DNA of 64,000 bases from Gammaproteobacteria bacterium UBA2679. GTDB taxonomy: Bacteria; Pseudomonadota; Gammaproteobacteria; Pseudomonadales; Oleiphilaceae. A program made the translations under genes and the position numbers. Every line of letters begins with the position of its first letter. Within the stretch, counting starts at the first letter, position 1. The notes under the pieces are model-generated. The model saw only the letters and a list, made by a program, of their open reading frames with translations. It was not told the origin of the DNA and made no database searches. Of this stretch, positions 56,622 to 64,000 are shown piece by piece. Location: assembly GCA_002354735.1 (NCBI GenBank), contig DEMD01000016.1:236125-300124 (forward strand), in the 5' to 3' direction.

Positions 56622-57704
56622 ATGAAGCGTAGTAAGGTTGGCATTGTTGGCGGCACAGGTTATACGGGCGTTGAGTTGCTGAGATTGCTGCTGGCGCACC
56701 CCCATGTCGAAGTGGCTGCCATCACCTCTCGTTCTGAGGCTGGCCAGAAAGTCGGCGAGTACTTTCCCACCTTGAGAGGCCGGACCGAACTCGCGTTCAG
56801 CGACCCTGAAACCGGCGACCTGGAAGAATGCGAAATTGTCTTCTTTGCGACGCCGCATACCGTAGCAGCGTCCCAGGTAGGCGCGTTGCTGAAGAAAGGT
56901 ATCCGAATAGTCGATCTTTCAGCCGATTTTCGTTTGGCAGACAAAGTGCAATGGGAAGAATGGTACAAGGTCTCCCATCCGGCCCCGGAGCTTTTTGGCG
57001 AGGCCGTTTACGGACTGCCTGAAGTCAACCGAGAAGCCATCGCGTCCGCGAAACTGGTAGCATGTCCTGGCTGTTATCCCACGGCAATCCTGCTCGGCCT
57101 CTTGCCATTACTCGACCAGGAGTCCGTGGACCTCACGAGCATAATTGCCGACGCGAAGTCAGGCGTCAGCGGGGCAGGTCGAGGCGCTGCAGTCGGCACG
57201 CTGCTGTGCGAGACAAGCGAAAACTTCAAAACCTATTCGGCTAGTGGACACCGACACCTTCCAGAAATAATCCAGCACGCAACCAGCCGCGCCGGCGGCC
57301 GCGACTTTGGACTCACCTTTGTGCCGCATCTTGTGCCCATGATGCGTGGCATGGAAGCAACGCTCTATATCAGGCGGGCTCCCACCAGCGGTCCCCAATC
57401 AGAAGGTATTGAAGATCAGCTTTCGCCGCAGGCAGTGCATGCCCTCTTCACGAAGTGTTTCGAGAACGAACCCTTTGTCGATGTGCTACCACTTGGTCAA
57501 CACCCTGAAACCCGGTCGGTCAAAGGCACCAACCTTTGCAGAATCGGTATTTTCAGGCAGCCCGGCAACGGCCCGATAATCATTTCGTCGGTGATCGACA
57601 ACCTCGTGAAGGGCGCATCAGGCCAGGCCGTGCAGAATATGAACCTCATGCTAGGTCTGCCGGAAACAGTCGGTCTTGAAGCCGCAGCGTTACTGCCAGG
57701 ATGA
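56622..57704 (+). CDS. argC: N-acetyl-gamma-glutamyl-phosphate reductase
   Basis: ArgC reduces N-acetylglutamyl phosphate in arginine synthesis. The nucleotide fold [18 protein letters not shown] and the catalytic Cys in [14 protein letters not shown] (about 150) are clear; the length of 360 aa fits type 1. A purine-rich GAGGGGAA precedes the ATG. It is the first gene of the argC-DUF6776-bactofilin-erpA block. Confidence 0.96.
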   Translation: MKRSKVGIVGGTGYTGVELLRLLLAHPHVEVAAITSRSEAGQKVGEYFPTLRGRTELAFSDPETGDLEECEIVFFATPHTVAASQVGALLKKGIRIVDLSADFRLADKVQWEEWYKVSHPAPELFGEAVYGLPEVNREAIASAKLVACPGCYPTAILLGLLPLLDQESVDLTSIIADAKSGVSGAGRGAAVGTLLCETSENFKTYSASGHRHLPEIIQHATSRAGGRDFGLTFVPHLVPMMRGMEATLYIRRAPTSGPQSEGIEDQLSPQAVHALFTKCFENEPFVDVLPLGQHPETRSVKGTNLCRIGIFRQPGNGPIIISSVIDNLVKGASGQAVQNMNLMLGLPETVGLEAAALLPG

Positions 57705-57741
57705 CCTGTATCACGGCTGCCCCAGGGAGCTCACTGATAGC

Positions 57742-58545
57742 GTGAGAGACTTAAGCTCCATTGCCGAAGAGAAGCTTGTCGTTGCCCCGCAGCGTACGGA
57801 CACACGCACTCTGAGCCGCGTTCTCAGTTGGCTGGCAATATTAATTGCGCTGGGTGGGGGGCTCGCGGTCGGTTGGCTTAAAGCGGCAAGCATGTATCAA
57901 TATTCGGAGACGACGGCGCTTAGAGCGCTTGGCGCGCTGGAAGATGCTCAGGCCAGCATTGCCCAGCTGTCACAGACCTATGAAGCAATGAACCGCAGCG
58001 CAGAGATCGATAGAATCACCGCAGCAGAAAGCCGCGCAGTTATAGCTAGCCTGGAAGACAGGCTTGACCAACTTGCCGAGGATGTTACTTTTTACAAAAG
58101 TATCATGGCCCCGTCTGACACCGACAAAGGCCTGCAGGTGAAAGATTTTTCCTTGAAGCCCACTGGTGAGCCGCGAACCTTCACCTACAAACTGGTGCTC
58201 ACCCAGGTCTCCGAGAACGAACGCTATGCTGAAGGCGTCGTCGCGGTAAGCATCCAGGGCAAACGAGACATCACCAAGCGCCCGTCAAGGCTTAATCGTA
58301 AGCCGGCACTGACAAAAGGCAAGACGACGCCTGTCAGCAGCGATGAAGAGATCCTGTCACTTCGCGACCTGACAGGTTCGGAAGAGCTCGGCATTCGCTT
58401 CAAGTTCCGGTATTTCCAGAATATCGAGGGCAAATTTGTGTTACCCGAACATTTTGAGCCAGAGCAAGTCCAAGTGGTTGCCCAGGCCAAGGGTACGCGG
58501 GCCTCGAAAGCAGAGCAGACCTTTCCATGGAATCCAGGAGCCTGA
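57742..58545 (+). CDS. DUF6776-like membrane-anchored protein
   Basis: The protein has one membrane helix (LSWLAILIALGGGLAVGWL) followed by a coiled-coil (ALGALEDAQASIAQL to about residue 120) and a beta-rich tail. It looks like the family found between argC and bactofilin in Pseudomonas. The frame is open from TTG 57676, inside argC; GTG 57742 with AGGGAG 12 bases upstream is my choice but the start is not certain. Next to a bactofilin, it may be an envelope partner. Confidence 0.72.
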   Translation: MRDLSSIAEEKLVVAPQRTDTRTLSRVLSWLAILIALGGGLAVGWLKAASMYQYSETTALRALGALEDAQASIAQLSQTYEAMNRSAEIDRITAAESRAVIASLEDRLDQLAEDVTFYKSIMAPSDTDKGLQVKDFSLKPTGEPRTFTYKLVLTQVSENERYAEGVVAVSIQGKRDITKRPSRLNRKPALTKGKTTPVSSDEEILSLRDLTGSEELGIRFKFRYFQNIEGKFVLPEHFEPEQVQVVAQAKGTRASKAEQTFPWNPGA

Positions 58546-58551
58546 ACAACA

Positions 58552-59001
58552 ATGTGGCGAAAGCGCAGAAAAGGTGGTTTGCCCGCCGAACTTCAGTTCG
58601 ACACGCTGATCTCTGAAAAAACGCAAATAGAAGGCCGGCTCGAGTTCAGCGGTGGAGTGCATCTTGATGGCAAGGTGATCGGAAACGTGTCCGCGTTGCC
58701 CACTGATACTGCATCAACGCTTGTCAGAGTCAGCAGGCAAGGCGAGGTGAGAGGCAACATTTACGCTCCAAACGTGATTATCAATGGACGCGTATACGGC
58801 GATGTCTACGCGTCCAACTATGTGGAACTGGCTGAAAATGCCTGCATCAACGGCAATGTTTATTACAGATTCATTGAAATGGCTGTAGGCGCCGAGGTTA
58901 ATGGGAGTCTGGTGCATCAGGAGGAAGTCGTTGCCGAGGGCGGGGGCGACCTGAAGGATCGCCTGATCGAAACCGAGTCGGCTTCTTTTACCGAAGCTTA
59001 A
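58552..59001 (+). CDS. Bactofilin family cytoskeletal protein
   Basis: The 149-aa protein has the bactofilin beta-helix: ISEKTQIEGRLEFSGGVHLD, then repeats of the type GEVRGNIYAPNVIINGRVYG (about 62-81) and further turns. Bactofilins polymerise without nucleotide and can position cell wall enzymes. It is 6 bp behind the membrane protein gene, suggesting a functional pair. It has a short basic N-terminus (MWRKRRKGG). Confidence 0.9.
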   Translation: MWRKRRKGGLPAELQFDTLISEKTQIEGRLEFSGGVHLDGKVIGNVSALPTDTASTLVRVSRQGEVRGNIYAPNVIINGRVYGDVYASNYVELAENACINGNVYYRFIEMAVGAEVNGSLVHQEEVVAEGGGDLKDRLIETESASFTEA

Positions 59002-59067
59002 ATTGACTCCTGGCAGTTTCGACGGATAATAGGGTCATATGCAGTCCAATGAGCGAGAAATGCAGCC

Positions 59068-59433
59068 ATGAGTATAGAACAATCGTTCGATCCGTCGGTT
59101 CAGACCCCGCCGCTCCATTTTTCAGAGTCTGCGGCGAAGAAAGTGAAATTGCTGATTGAAGATGAGGGTAACGACGAACTAGCGTTACGCGTCTTCGTCA
59201 CAGGAGGTGGATGCTCCGGTTTTCAGTATGGTTTCTCTTTCGATGAATCTACCCAGGAAGACGACACTATCGTCGAGCGCGAGGGTGTTCGGCTACTCGT
59301 CGATTCGATGAGCTATCCCTATCTCGTCGGGTCAGAGGTCGATTACAAGGAAGGTCTCGAAGGCGCCCAGTTTACGATCAAGAATCCTAACGCCCAGACT
59401 ACGTGTGGTTGCGGCAGTTCGTTCAGCATCTAG
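59068..59433 (+). CDS. erpA: Iron-sulfur cluster insertion protein ErpA
   Basis: ErpA is an A-type carrier that hands Fe-S clusters to target proteins such as IspG and IspH. The three cysteines are visible in [13 protein letters not shown] (about 49) and CGCGSSFSI at the C-terminus. The 121-aa length is usual. It is 66 bp downstream of bactofilin and convergent with anmK. Confidence 0.95.
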   Translation: MSIEQSFDPSVQTPPLHFSESAAKKVKLLIEDEGNDELALRVFVTGGGCSGFQYGFSFDESTQEDDTIVEREGVRLLVDSMSYPYLVGSEVDYKEGLEGAQFTIKNPNAQTTCGCGSSFSI

Positions 59434-59448
59434 CCCCGCTGGCGCCCT

Positions 59449-60624
59449 TCAAGCAGGATAAATACAGCCGAGGACTCTAGCGCCCCGGCTTCCCGTTACT
59501 GTTTCACACGCGACTGGACGCCGTTCCAGGCATTGCTGGGCCAACCACGCAAACGCTGTCGCCTCCATCATGTCGCCATCTAGACCAAGCTCGTCACTTG
59601 TCTCCACCACAGCCTGACTTTCATCGTCCACCGAGATAGAGAAAGCAGCCTTCAGCCGCTCCATAAGAAATACATTGTGAACGCCGCCACCATAAGCGAT
59701 GAGCCTCCTACACTGAGGCACGAATACCCGAATCTGGTTTATCACACTGAGCGCAGTGAGCTCAGTCAGTGTGGCCAACAGGTTCTCGCCTGAAACGACG
59801 GCCGAATCGCAGAAGTACTCAGGCGCCCGCTGTTGGAGCCATTCCAGACTGAAGCGTTCAGGCCCCGTGCTTTTCGGAGGTAGCTCGTCAAAGTAAGCAT
59901 CGGAAAGCAGTCTTTTCAGCAGGCTTTCATCCACCACGCCGCGGCGCGCATGGGCCCCCTCTGCATCGTATTCAGTATTGAAGAACATCCGGCTGCAATG
60001 GTTGAGCAAGGTGGAAGCCGGACCTGTGTCGAAGCCCCGCAGCTTACGCTCTGCGTCTCTATAGCAAATGTTGGCGATGCCGCCGAGGTTCAGGAAGCAG
60101 ATTGTTTCATCCAGCGTCTTTTGAAAGGCTGCCGCCAGAAAAGCGGGGAGCAACGGTGCGCCCTGGCCGCCCGCAGCGATATCGCGACTACGGAAATCGC
60201 AGATCGTTGTTACGCCGGTCTGCTCAGCTATCAACGCGCCGTCCAGCAGTTGGTGTGTCAGTACCTGAGGCGAAGTTTGGTGGCGAATGGTTTGGCCATG
60301 GCAGCCGATCGCGTTTATGTCGGCCGGACTGATGCCAGACGCTTTTAAAAGGTCCTGAATGCAGGATGCACTCAATAGAGTATAGGCGTGCTCGATTTCC
60401 AGATATTCAGCAACAGACCAGGTGGAGGCGGTCGCCAGACGCCGAAGCGCTGACGCAAGCTGACTTTCGAAAGGGAGGTAACTTCGGTAGAGAATTCGCG
60501 GAGGCTGGCCCGGGGCCAGCTCCGCGATGACCGTGTCCAGTCCATCCAGACTGGTCCCGGACATCTGTCCTATATAGAGTGCCGAATCGGTACTGCTACA
60601 GGTCTGACTGTGAATCCTTGCCAT
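59449..60624 (-). CDS. anmK: Anhydro-N-acetylmuramic acid kinase
   Basis: AnmK phosphorylates and opens 1,6-anhydro-MurNAc in cell wall recycling. The opening YIGQMSGTSLDGLDTVIAEL, the GCHGQTIRH motif (about 109-117) and LNLGGIANICY are typical. The length of 391 aa is slightly above E. coli. The start overlaps the end of the preceding murein peptidase gene by 29 bases, giving a cell wall pair. Confidence 0.95.
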   Translation of the reverse strand: MARIHSQTCSSTDSALYIGQMSGTSLDGLDTVIAELAPGQPPRILYRSYLPFESQLASALRRLATASTWSVAEYLEIEHAYTLLSASCIQDLLKASGISPADINAIGCHGQTIRHQTSPQVLTHQLLDGALIAEQTGVTTICDFRSRDIAAGGQGAPLLPAFLAAAFQKTLDETICFLNLGGIANICYRDAERKLRGFDTGPASTLLNHCSRMFFNTEYDAEGAHARRGVVDESLLKRLLSDAYFDELPPKSTGPERFSLEWLQQRAPEYFCDSAVVSGENLLATLTELTALSVINQIRVFVPQCRRLIAYGGGVHNVFLMERLKAAFSISVDDESQAVVETSDELGLDGDMMEATAFAWLAQQCLERRPVACETVTGSRGARVLGCIYPA

Positions 60625-62158
60625 TGTTCATGACCAGTTGATGAGCATTGGCCTCACGATTCAGCTGCGACACCAGGGTCGTTGCAATATTGGCGAATTG
60701 TGGACGCTCTTTCTTCGGCACTGGTCGTGCCACAGGCAGCGCTACAGTAACGGGATTCTTTGGCGCACCATTTACTCGGAACTCGAAGTGCAGGTGAGGG
60801 CCAGTTGCCAGACCAGTGCTGCCAACGTAGCCAATCACATCACCCTGGCGGACCTTTGAACCTATTCGAATGCCTTTCCTGAAATTATTCATGTGCGCAT
60901 AAAGGGTAGTTATGCCAGAACCGTGCTGTACAACCACAACATTGCCATAGCCTCTCTGCTTCTCCAGCACGACGACTCTGCCATCGCCAGTTGCCTTGAT
61001 AGGCGTGCCGCGAGCAGCGGCATAGTCTGTGCCGTTGTGTGCTCTGATCTTATGCAGGATCGGGTGCCGCCGCTGCAGGTTGAATGGCGAAGAAATCCTC
61101 GCGAAATCCACCGGTGAACGAAGGAAAGCCTTTTTCACGCTAGCGCCTTCAGGCGTGTAGTAATCAACCTGACCAGTAGCGCTCTTGTATCGAACGGCCG
61201 CGTAACTCTTGCCCTGGTTTACGAATTCGGCAGCGAGGATAGGGCCATCGGCGATATGCTTGCCGTCAAGAAACTGCTTCTCGTACATGACCCGGAAGCT
61301 GTCGCCCTTCCGGATATCCAACACAAAGTCCACATCCCAACCGAACAGGTTGGCCAGTTCCATGATCAGCTTGTCAGACAGACCTGCTGCCTTGCCATCA
61401 AGAAACAGCGACGTCTTAATCTTGCCTTCTGCGTAGGTCACCATGCTATCTGGTTCAACCACAATCTTTTCGAGCGCGAAACGCTCGTGGACATCTTCTT
61501 TGATCAGCCAGGTTTCCAGCTTTGATCTTCGCAGCTGAAGCGCGACGAAATTATTATCAGCATCGAATGCGAAATCCAGTTCTTCACCTGGATACAGCCG
61601 TGTCCACTCTTTATTGCTGACATTATCAAGCAGACGCTTGAGCGTCTTGCCGTCAACACCAGCACGGTCGAAGATTCGCGACATGCTATCGCCACTCTGC
61701 ACCTTGAAACTGCGCCATTCCGCCGCATTGGCAACGATGGGTTCTGCCTGTGATTCTGGCGTCTCTAAAATATCAACAGGACTCAGAATCGCTTCAGGAC
61801 CTGGAACCGTGTCAATGAAATCATCTTCGCTAGCGGACCGACGATGGTGGAGTACGCTGTCGACACTGTAATTCGAAGCGAGCATCGGGGAGGCGCTCAT
61901 TAATGCCTGAGGTACGGTGAGAGCTACTTCTCTTGGCGCAGACATCCTGCCGTCGAGCATAGGATAGAGGCGTGTCGAAGCGTCCGCCGGACCAACACTT
62001 ATTCTGTTGGCTTCAGCCGTTTCACTTGGGCTTAACAACAGGGCGCCTGCGAGCATGCACACCCCTACCGACGCTGCCAGCATATGAGGTCTTGAAAGAT
62101 CTGGGAGTAATTTGTCAGTTTTCATCGATAGTTGCGTCAGACTTTGGTGAATCAACAT
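60596..62158 (-). CDS. M23 murein DD-endopeptidase (MepM-like)
   Basis: The 520-aa protein has a signal/anchor (HMLAASVGVCMLAGALLL), an OapA/LysM-like domain (FKVQSGDSMSRIFDRAGVD, about 153-171) and a C-terminal M23 zinc peptidase. Metal-binding residues are in HNGTDYAAARG (about 394) and HLHFEFRVNG (about 474). It cuts peptidoglycan cross-links. The start may be ATG 62158 or 62125; neither has a clear ribosome binding site. It is paired with anmK. Confidence 0.9.
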   Translation of the reverse strand: MLIHQSLTQLSMKTDKLLPDLSRPHMLAASVGVCMLAGALLLSPSETAEANRISVGPADASTRLYPMLDGRMSAPREVALTVPQALMSASPMLASNYSVDSVLHHRRSASEDDFIDTVPGPEAILSPVDILETPESQAEPIVANAAEWRSFKVQSGDSMSRIFDRAGVDGKTLKRLLDNVSNKEWTRLYPGEELDFAFDADNNFVALQLRRSKLETWLIKEDVHERFALEKIVVEPDSMVTYAEGKIKTSLFLDGKAAGLSDKLIMELANLFGWDVDFVLDIRKGDSFRVMYEKQFLDGKHIADGPILAAEFVNQGKSYAAVRYKSATGQVDYYTPEGASVKKAFLRSPVDFARISSPFNLQRRHPILHKIRAHNGTDYAAARGTPIKATGDGRVVVLEKQRGYGNVVVVQHGSGITTLYAHMNNFRKGIRIGSKVRQGDVIGYVGSTGLATGPHLHFEFRVNGAPKNPVTVALPVARPVPKKERPQFANIATTLVSQLNREANAHQLVMNNGKDSQSDL

Positions 62159-62621
62159 GAAGAGGCAAGTATAAGCATAAAAACCGATACCTGCCCACGT
62201 TAGGCGTCCTTTTCTGTTCGCTGCTGGGTGTACACCACTACTGCGAAGCTGGACGCATGTTTCCCTACCCTCAGGACCCCGGCTTCGCGGGTCCTTGCTC
62301 CTGGCTTATATAGCTGTTCTGCCACGTGTTCTAAACGTAGCATCTATAAGCATTTTTTTGCAGGGATAATTCGGAATGTTTGGTAGTGATTAGTGAGCAG
62401 CTGTAATGACTGTTACCGCACGTCACACACAAGCGCGCCTGTGTAACATCCGCCACCTGTTCCTTCCCTCACCGGAAAAGTAGCTCTCATTTGTTTACGC
62501 TGCCAGTTATCTACAACTTTTATCATTGACTCCGGCGTATCGGATTCTCAGCTTTTTTGTGCCGTCAACCTCGCCACCGTATACTGCAGCAAATCTCCAC
62601 CTTTCAGGAAAACAGGCGGGT
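62159..62621. promoter_or_regulatory. Divergent region between murein peptidase and tyrS, with tyrS promoter
   Basis: No gene is seen in this 463-bp region. A sigma70 promoter for tyrS is likely at TTGTGC (62557-62562) and TATACT (62580-62585) with 17 bp spacing, 36 bp before the ATG. A hairpin with arms AGGACCC (62273-62279) and GGGTCCT (62289-62295) lies near the peptidase side without a T-run. Confidence 0.55.
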
Positions 62622-63866
62622 ATGTCGGAAAGACCAGAGCACCATAGCGCGCTGCCAGAGCAGCAGCGTTCAGTAGAAGATGATCTCAGCCTCATTCGTA
62701 GAGGCGCGGACGAAGTTATTCCGTCCGAGTCCCTGTATGACAAGCTGAAATCAAAGCGCAAACTGCGCATAAAGGCCGGGTTCGATCCCACGGCCCCGGA
62801 CCTCCATTTCGGTCACACTGTTCTGCTTAATAAAATGCGGCAGTTTCAGGATCTCGGGCATGAAGTCATTTTCCTTATCGGCGATTTCACTGGTCTCATT
62901 GGCGATCCAACCGGCAAGAGTGCTACCAGACCGCCACTGAGTGTGGCGGACGTCCAGCGCAATGCCGAAACTTACAGGCAGCAGGTTTTCAAGATTCTTG
63001 ATCCGGAAAAAACAATTGTCCGCTTCAATAGTGAATGGATGGGTAAGATGACGGCAGCAGATATGATTCAGCTTGCCGGCCAGCAAACCGTTGCTCGAAT
63101 GCTTGAGCGTGACGACTTCGCCAAGCGCTACCGTGCTGAGCAGCCGATTTCCATTCACGAATTTCTCTACCCGCTCGTGCAGGGCTATGACTCTGTAGCA
63201 CTGGAAGCGGACATTGAGCTCGGCGGCACTGACCAGAAGTTCAATCTACTGATGGGACGGACACTACAGAAGTTTTACGGCCAGGAGCCGCAAGTTATTC
63301 TCACCATGCCTTTGTTGGAGGGTCTGGACGGCGTCAACAAGATGTCGAAGTCCCTAAACAACTATATAGGCGTGAATGATCTCCCCGGCGAAATGTATAG
63401 CAAACTGCTTTCCATGCCTGACCAGCTGCTCTGGCGCTATTTCGAGCTTCTGAGTTTCAAGCCAATGGCACAGATTCGTGAATTCAAGGGGCAGGTCGAT
63501 GCAGGCGACAACCCTCAGGTCTACAAGAAGATACTGGCAGAGGAGCTCATCACCCGCTTCCATGGTGCTGAGGCTGCGGAAAGTGCGCCGAGGTCCGCTG
63601 GCAACAGAGTAAGTCATGGTGAGATTCCAGAGAATCTTCCTGAAGTTGAAGTCTCGCTGGATGGTCAGGCCGCCATGCCATTACCGACTTTGCTTCGCTT
63701 GGCAGGCCTGGTTAAGAACGGAGCGGCAGCAAAAGACATTATTGGCAGATGTGCGGTATTCGTCGACGGTGCGGCAGCTGAAATGGGGCTGAGCTTCATG
63801 TCAGGTTCCACCCACGTGGTTCAAGCTGGCAAAAAGAAGGTGGCAAGGGTCCGTATCGTCGATTAG
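62622..63866 (+). CDS. tyrS: Tyrosyl-tRNA synthetase
   Basis: TyrS charges tRNA-Tyr. The 414-aa protein has the HIGH-type motif in [13 protein letters not shown] (about 58-70), the KMSKS motif in [10 protein letters not shown] (about 240-249) and an S4-like C-terminal domain ([18 protein letters not shown]). ATG 62622 is used, since the conserved part begins just after; the frame runs open from 62526. In Pseudomonas it precedes an rRNA operon, as the following promoter suggests. Confidence 0.95.
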   Translation: MSERPEHHSALPEQQRSVEDDLSLIRRGADEVIPSESLYDKLKSKRKLRIKAGFDPTAPDLHFGHTVLLNKMRQFQDLGHEVIFLIGDFTGLIGDPTGKSATRPPLSVADVQRNAETYRQQVFKILDPEKTIVRFNSEWMGKMTAADMIQLAGQQTVARMLERDDFAKRYRAEQPISIHEFLYPLVQGYDSVALEADIELGGTDQKFNLLMGRTLQKFYGQEPQVILTMPLLEGLDGVNKMSKSLNNYIGVNDLPGEMYSKLLSMPDQLLWRYFELLSFKPMAQIREFKGQVDAGDNPQVYKKILAEELITRFHGAEAAESAPRSAGNRVSHGEIPENLPEVEVSLDGQAAMPLPTLLRLAGLVKNGAAAKDIIGRCAVFVDGAAAEMGLSFMSGSTHVVQAGKKKVARVRIVD

Positions 63867-63962
63867 CTGCCTGTCTCACGGTTTCTAGATCACGCAACTT
63901 ATTGATAAATAGGCAAAATATATTGGTCGGCCATTTTATTTCACTTTATTCACATTAAACGC

Positions 63963-63990
63963 TTGATCCGGCGGTTTAGCTGCGTATAAT
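63963..63990 (+). promoter_or_regulatory. Probable rRNA operon promoter with UP-like region
   Basis: TTGATC (63963-63968) and a perfect TATAAT (63985-63990) are 16 bp apart, followed at once by a GCGC discriminator as in stringently controlled rRNA promoters. The preceding 60 bases (from about 63898) are very A+T-rich like an UP element. The rRNA genes should lie just beyond the window. Confidence 0.7.
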
Positions 63991-64000
63991 GCGCAACTCC

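Overview
The window reads as a chromosomal segment of a gammaproteobacterium of the order Pseudomonadales, most likely a member of Pseudomonas in the wide sense with medium G+C (perhaps a Halopseudomonas-like lineage; this is inference). The main reason is gene order. dksA-gluQRS-cbrX-cbrA-cbrB-crcZ-pcnB-folK-panB-panC-pgi and argC-DUF6776-bactofilin-erpA-anmK-M23 peptidase-tyrS-(rRNA promoter) both match the order I remember from Pseudomonas chromosomes. An apparent CrcZ small RNA (Crc/Hfq catabolite repression) between cbrB and pcnB points the same way.

Layout. 1-4.4 kb: pyruvate dehydrogenase aceE-aceF. 4.4-6.1 kb: a three-gene toxin-antitoxin operon of HipBST type, in which the HipA kinase is split into HipS and HipT. 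6.1-9.4 kb: a large Cache-HAMP-PAS-GGDEF diguanylate cyclase. 9.5-12.5 kb: a secreted S8 protease lipoprotein. 12.5-16.1 kb: a small inverted-repeat element, a MOSC protein, and an ArsR-type regulator / ArsO-like flavoenzyme / BASS-type transporter cassette. 16.1-19.5 kb is the variable zone: a PIN-domain toxin with its HTH antitoxin, a frameshifted AAA ATPase pseudogene, a dense cluster of TTAGTA palindromes, two unrecognised genes, a gene remnant, and a tRNA-Ile2 gene at its edge.

19.8-27.1 kb is a carbohydrate block: a secreted GH5 mannanase-like enzyme with a ricin-type domain, a lipoprotein, and the Entner-Doudoroff genes zwf-glk-edd-eda (no pgl). It ends in a strong bidirectional terminator facing the macromolecular synthesis operon rpsU-yqeY-dnaG-rpoD (27.2-32.3 kb, minus strand). 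Then come tsaD, plsY, folB, a second folK, and the block pgi-panC-panB-folK-pcnB-crcZ-cbrB-cbrA-cbrX-gluQRS-dksA (35-47 kb, minus strand).

47.5-64 kb holds housekeeping genes: an APH-like/ATPase fusion protein, PBP1b, a TPR lipoprotein, hemL, thiE, hemJ, a ClC channel, argC, a DUF6776-like protein, bactofilin, erpA, anmK, a murein peptidase and tyrS. The last 50 bases carry what looks like the promoter of a ribosomal RNA operon just outside the window. The most informative non-protein signals are the crcZ locus with a -24/-12 promoter and upstream inverted repeat, the 58-codon cbrX gene overlapping cbrA, a gluQRS gene with no usual start codon directly in frame behind the dksA stop, and the palindrome cluster at 17.9 kb.
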